This document shows positions 60,080 through 64,000 of a stretch of DNA of 64,000 nucleotides, piece by piece. This stretch comes from Phocoena phocoena (taxonomy: Eukaryota > Chordata > Mammalia > Artiodactyla > Phocoenidae): assembly GCF_963924675.1 (NCBI RefSeq), contig NC_089222.1:113475316-113539315 (forward strand), given 5' to 3'. The first letter of the stretch is position 1; each line of letters begins with the position of its first letter. Both the position numbers and the translations under genes were made by a program. A model generated the notes under the pieces. It ran no database searches, was not told the origin of the DNA, and saw only the letters and a list, made by a program, of their open reading frames with translations.

Positions 60080-62170
60080 TAGCACTGCATGGCATTTTAT
60101 ATTGCCCTATTTGAAATTTTAGTCATACCAGTATGTACATAGTAGTATAACAATGTGTTTTACTCTGTATTTCTTTTATAACTCAGTGTTGAACATTTTT
60201 TTCAATCTGATTTTTTTGGCATCTGTATCTCTTCTTCATTAATGTGTCTGTTCAAGATGTTTTCTTACTTTTTTACTGGGGTTTTGTTTTATTTCTTATC
60301 ATTGAGTTGGAAGAGCTCTTTATGCTTTGAGAATCCAAGTCCTTTATCAGAAATCTATTTTGCAAATATTTTCTCATCATTTTCTAGCTTGTCTTTTCAC
60401 TGTCTTAGTGGTGTCTTTTGAAGAGCAAGAGATTTTAATTTTGAAGGAGTCCAATTTTTTTCTTTTATAATTAGTGCTTTTTATGTCTTGTCAAAATATT
60501 TGTTTAACTTATGGTCACAAATATATTCTCTCATGTTTTCTGCTAGTACATATGTATAGTTTTAGTTTCTATGTTTACCTCTGTGATCCATCTTGGGTTA
60601 ATTTTTTATTTGGTAAATGTCAAGACACACTTTTGTGCAAATACTGACCATTTCCCATTGAATCACCTTGGTTTGACTGTATATATATATGAGTCTACAT
60701 ATGTACAGTCTAATTCTGGATTCTCTATTTCTTTGATCTATGTGTTTATCCTTAGGTCAATACAAAACTGTCTTGGTTTTTGAATCTTGAAATCAGCTAG
60801 TTTGAATCCTCTGATTTTGTTCTTTTTTAGAACCACATCAGTTAATCTAGTTAATTACCTTTAATTTTCAATGTGAATTTTTCAAATCAGCTTCTTTCTT
60901 TCTATAAAAATGTTGCAGTGATTGTAACTGGGGTTGCAATGAAATTATAGATCAATTTGATAAAATTGACATTATAATAACATTGTCTTCTGATTCATGG
61001 AATTGGTATAATTCTCCATTTACAATGGTAGCTTTCAATTTTTCTCATCAACACTTTAGAGTTTTCAGCATACAAATCTTTCACATATTTTGTTAAATGT
61101 ATATTTAAGGACATTATATTTTTTCATGCTTTAATAAAACATAGTTTTAAAAGATATTTTCATTTCCAGTCATTTATTACTAGACTATATAAATACAACT
61201 GATTTTTAGGTATTGATCTTTTATCATGAGGCATTGCTAAATCCATTTGTTATCTTAATGCTTTAAATTTTACTCTAAACACTACTTATTTGCATTCCAT
61301 GAATTTTATATGTTGTAGCTACCTTTCCATTTAATTCAAAACATTTTATATTTGTTTTGACTTCCTCTTTGGTTACATGGGTTATTTATACATGTAATAT
61401 TTAATTTCCAAATATTTTATATTTCCATGTATCTTTCTGTTAGTGTTTTCTCTTAAAACTCCATTTTGTTTAGGAAAAAAAACCTCTGTATGACTTTCAT
61501 TCTTTTCAATTTGTAGGTGGTTTTCTGGCCCAGGATGAGATACATCTTGGTAAATGTTCCATATGTAGTTGAAAAGAATGTGTATTCGCTGTTTGATCAA
61601 GTGCTCTCTAAATATCAGTTAGCAGGTTAGTTGATAGTGTAGTTCAGGTCTTTTGTATTCTTAATGTTATTTATTATTTTTCTATGTGTTATTGAGACAG
61701 GAATCTCCAACTATTATTGTGGTTTTATCTATTTCTTCTTTCATTTCATTTTTTTTTTCATGCATTTTGAAACTCTGCTCTGTATGTATGTATGCATTTA
61801 GGATTTTTGTCTTAATGAATTGAGCCATTTATCTTTCGCTTTACGTCTGGTAATACTGCTTGTTCTGAACCTGACTATGTCTGATATTAGTATAGCCACT
61901 CCGCATTTAACTGGTTTCGTGTTTGCATGACATGTCTTCCTCTAAACTTTTACTTTTATTCCATTTATATTATTATCTTTATTGTGTATTTCTTATAGAC
62001 ATGTCATCTAATTGGTTCTTGCTTTTTTAACCCAGTCTGACCATGTCTGTCTTAATTGACATGTTTACACCATTTACACTTAATTACATGTTTTAACTTA
62101 AATTTACCATCTTGCTAGCTATTTTATTTAATATTATACTTATTTACCTGTGTGATGTTGATACCGCAAA
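60080..62170 (-). mobile_element. Ancient antisense L1 (ORF2) with internal deletion
   Basis: The plus strand is the reverse complement of a highly diverged L1 ORF2. From left to right it shows the ORF2 C-terminal region (60180-60460), the thumb and reverse transcriptase C-terminal parts (60570-61150), then from about 61260 the linker and endonuclease (CTGGCCCAGGATGAGATACA at 61523, TAGTATAGCCACTCCGCATT at 61889). Roughly 1 kb of reverse transcriptase is missing near 61.26 kb. It has no open frame beyond about 70 codons. Older than all other sizeable L1s in the window. Confidence 0.78.
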
Positions 62171-63848
62171 CTCCTTAAGCCCAAATATGTCATGCTCTTT
62201 GTTAATTAGTTACCATAAATGATTCTCAAGTCACCTTAATGATAACATTTTGTCTATAATAAATGATAGGATATTTAATTTTTCTTTTCAGTAAAAATCA
62301 TATTTTGAAATAATGTGAAGAATAAGTTAATATCTCTTTGTTTTTCAATAATAATTATGGACTCCTTTTGGGGGTTATTTTCAAATTTGCAAAAACAGAT
62401 GATCCATCCCCAAATCTCTTGTTAGAATAAATTCATCCAGCACACTGTTTTCAATTTACCAAGGTATACGCAGCCCAAATGAAAACTATTCAAATGCCCT
62501 TATCATATTCCCTTTGTCCAGGTTTTAGTGAAAATAGAACCGTACTCAGGGCATCAGAGAATAGTTGTGTTCAGACACAAAAAATTTCCAATACTTTTTC
62601 TTTTCCTTGCAATATAAATGGATTTATGGACTTTCTGTTTTTATCCAAATTCCAAAATCAAAATAATTATGATTTTTCTTATTTAATCTCTCTAACTTTT
62701 CCATGTTCCCAATTTATTATATAATTCAGAGCTGAAGCCATTTTTAAAGACTATGGGCAACTATGGCAGATTGTGGGGGAAGAACTCTTTTCTATACATT
62801 TTCTTTGTACTTAGTTTACATTATATATTTTAGATATTTACTTCCACTGACTCTTTAAAACCATTCATTTGACACCATTTTTATTCTAGGCTGTTTTCTT
62901 CTCTTCTCTATAGAAAGTCCTACTTAATCTGATATTTTAAAATTAATTTGTCTCCTAATTCATGAATTTCCATACATTTGGATCTATTGATTTTCTTTCT
63001 GTTAATTATGCCTACCATTCAAATTCTTGTTAAAATAGTTTTTCACATTAATGTTATATCCTTATGTCACTGTCATATCATCAGAGAGATTAGTGAACAT
63101 CTGATACCTGTCACTAATAAAACTTCTGCTTATGTTAGACTAAGATTCAGTCCTTTTGTATGACAGCCTTCTCCACATTTCTCCTATGTATACATATAAA
63201 TGATAGTGAACATTAATAGCTATACTGGGAGAGTATTCAGTTTACTAACAACTTGATGATAATTGATTCCAAAAGGCTTTAAAATCTTTATTTCCAAGTT
63301 TCTATACTCTTACTTGTAACTAAATCCCACACTTGGGAGAGGAAAAACATTTTTGTTGAGTTCTTACGTTTAGAAGAAAAGACTAGAAAGATGAGATATC
63401 ACAAATCAGATTTGGATGCTACACATATATTTTCCACCCAACCAAATGTTATTTCCATATATTAGAACAATAATTCTGAATGTGAATTTTATATATCTTA
63501 TTGAATTTGTGGAAAATTTCTAAAATAATTGAGATCAGGGGACAGATTGCCAGTTGGTTGGTAGCAAACTGCAGACTGAACAAATGCTTCATTCTGGTCT
63601 CCTACTTATCATTCCCTTTACATTCCTTCCTCCCAGGATTTTGATTGTATTCCATTCCAGAGATATGGGCTTTCTGGTATAAAAAAACTGTAGGAGTTCT
63701 GTAGCAATATATCAGGATTTCATATGATAAAATTATGTATAATAAAAGTGATAAAGTTTGCCAGCAGTATGAAGCAAGTATAAAGCTAAAATACTAGAAG
63801 AAGAAAGTATATTGGACACTTCACTATGCTTGGATTCTATAATTTTTT
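62171..63848. other. Unique AT-rich sequence
   Basis: No supported gene or named repeat. Weak L1-like phrases occur near 62880-63010 but I could not align them. Confidence 0.4.
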
Positions 63849-64000
63849 AACTTCTTATTTTATATTGCAGTATAGTTGATTAACAGTGTTGTGCTAGATT
63901 CAGGTATATACAGCAGAGTGAGTCAGTTATACATATATACAATGGAATATTACTCAGCTGTTAAAAAGAATGAAATAATGTCATTTGCAGCAACATGGAT
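63849..64000 (-). mobile_element. L1 with inverted 5' part, cut by window edge
   Basis: The left part (63849 to about 63940) is the reverse complement of an artiodactyl-type L1 3'UTR (GTATAGTTGATTAACAGTGT, then GAGTGAGTCAGTTATACA). At about 63940 the sequence flips to sense L1 ORF2-tail sequence (AATGGAATATTACTCAGC, then AGCAACATGGAT). A minus-strand L1 whose 5' part was inverted during insertion (twin priming) explains this. It runs off the window. Confidence 0.72.

Noticed and set aside
1..64000. A novel gene cluster or defence-like system
   Set aside because: No run of adjacent open frames, no domain-bearing proteins outside retroelements and no repeat-spacer array were seen. The window is repeat-filled mammalian non-coding DNA.

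Overview
This window looks like mammalian nuclear DNA from a cetacean. The main evidence is seven copies of a tRNA-derived SINE of the CHR type, recognised by the head GGGCTTCCCTGG, an internal B box (GGTTCGAGCCC or GGTTCGTGCCC) and the motif AGATCCCACATGCCG. CHR SINEs are known from cetaceans, hippos and ruminants. The short subtype ending in CCGCGTACC is, as far as I know, abundant in whales and dolphins. I saw no Bov-tA or BovB, Alu, B1 or pig PRE-1 repeats. The rest is AT-rich, CpG-poor DNA with mammal-wide fossil repeats (MIR, hAT/MER, Tigger, MaLR LTRs, ERV-L, several ages of L1). I found no host protein-coding gene, rRNA, tRNA gene, CRISPR array or operon. The segment is best read as intergenic gene desert or a large intron.

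Layout. 0-5.6 kb: a microsatellite, an ancient L1 remnant cut by a younger L1 3' end, unique sequence, a CHR SINE and a 226-bp hAT element with an 8-bp target duplication. 5.6-9 kb: MIR remnants and two MaLR LTRs in opposite orientation. 9-16 kb: mostly unique AT-rich DNA, including a block that resembles conserved non-coding DNA, plus a 454-bp truncated L1 with a 14-bp target duplication. 16.3-20.9 kb: an antisense L1 that keeps its 5' end but lacks its 3' end, with a CHR SINE inside. 21-31 kb: unique DNA, an antisense ERV-L remnant, two CHR SINEs and a Tigger element. 31.3-41.1 kb: a nest in which an old antisense L1 is split by an almost complete younger L1 (33750-40597, 16-bp target duplication) and also carries a CHR SINE. 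41-50.5 kb: mixed old repeats (MaLR, MIR, two MER elements, L1) and a CHR SINE. 50.5-64 kb: mostly unique DNA with small L1, MER and MIR pieces, a CHR SINE, a 2-kb ancient L1, and at the right edge an L1 whose two halves face opposite ways.

No set of genes works together here. The only long coding remnants are dead L1 ORF1 and ORF2. In the younger L1 the reverse transcriptase motifs are still readable, but both ORFs carry stops and frameshifts and the endonuclease has lost a catalytic aspartate. Family names are from sequence recall without a database search, so element class is firmer than subfamily. I did not find a new biological system. The most useful observations are the nested insertion history, the 5'UTR exchange between L1 copies, the inverted L1 at the edge and a few candidate conserved non-coding blocks.
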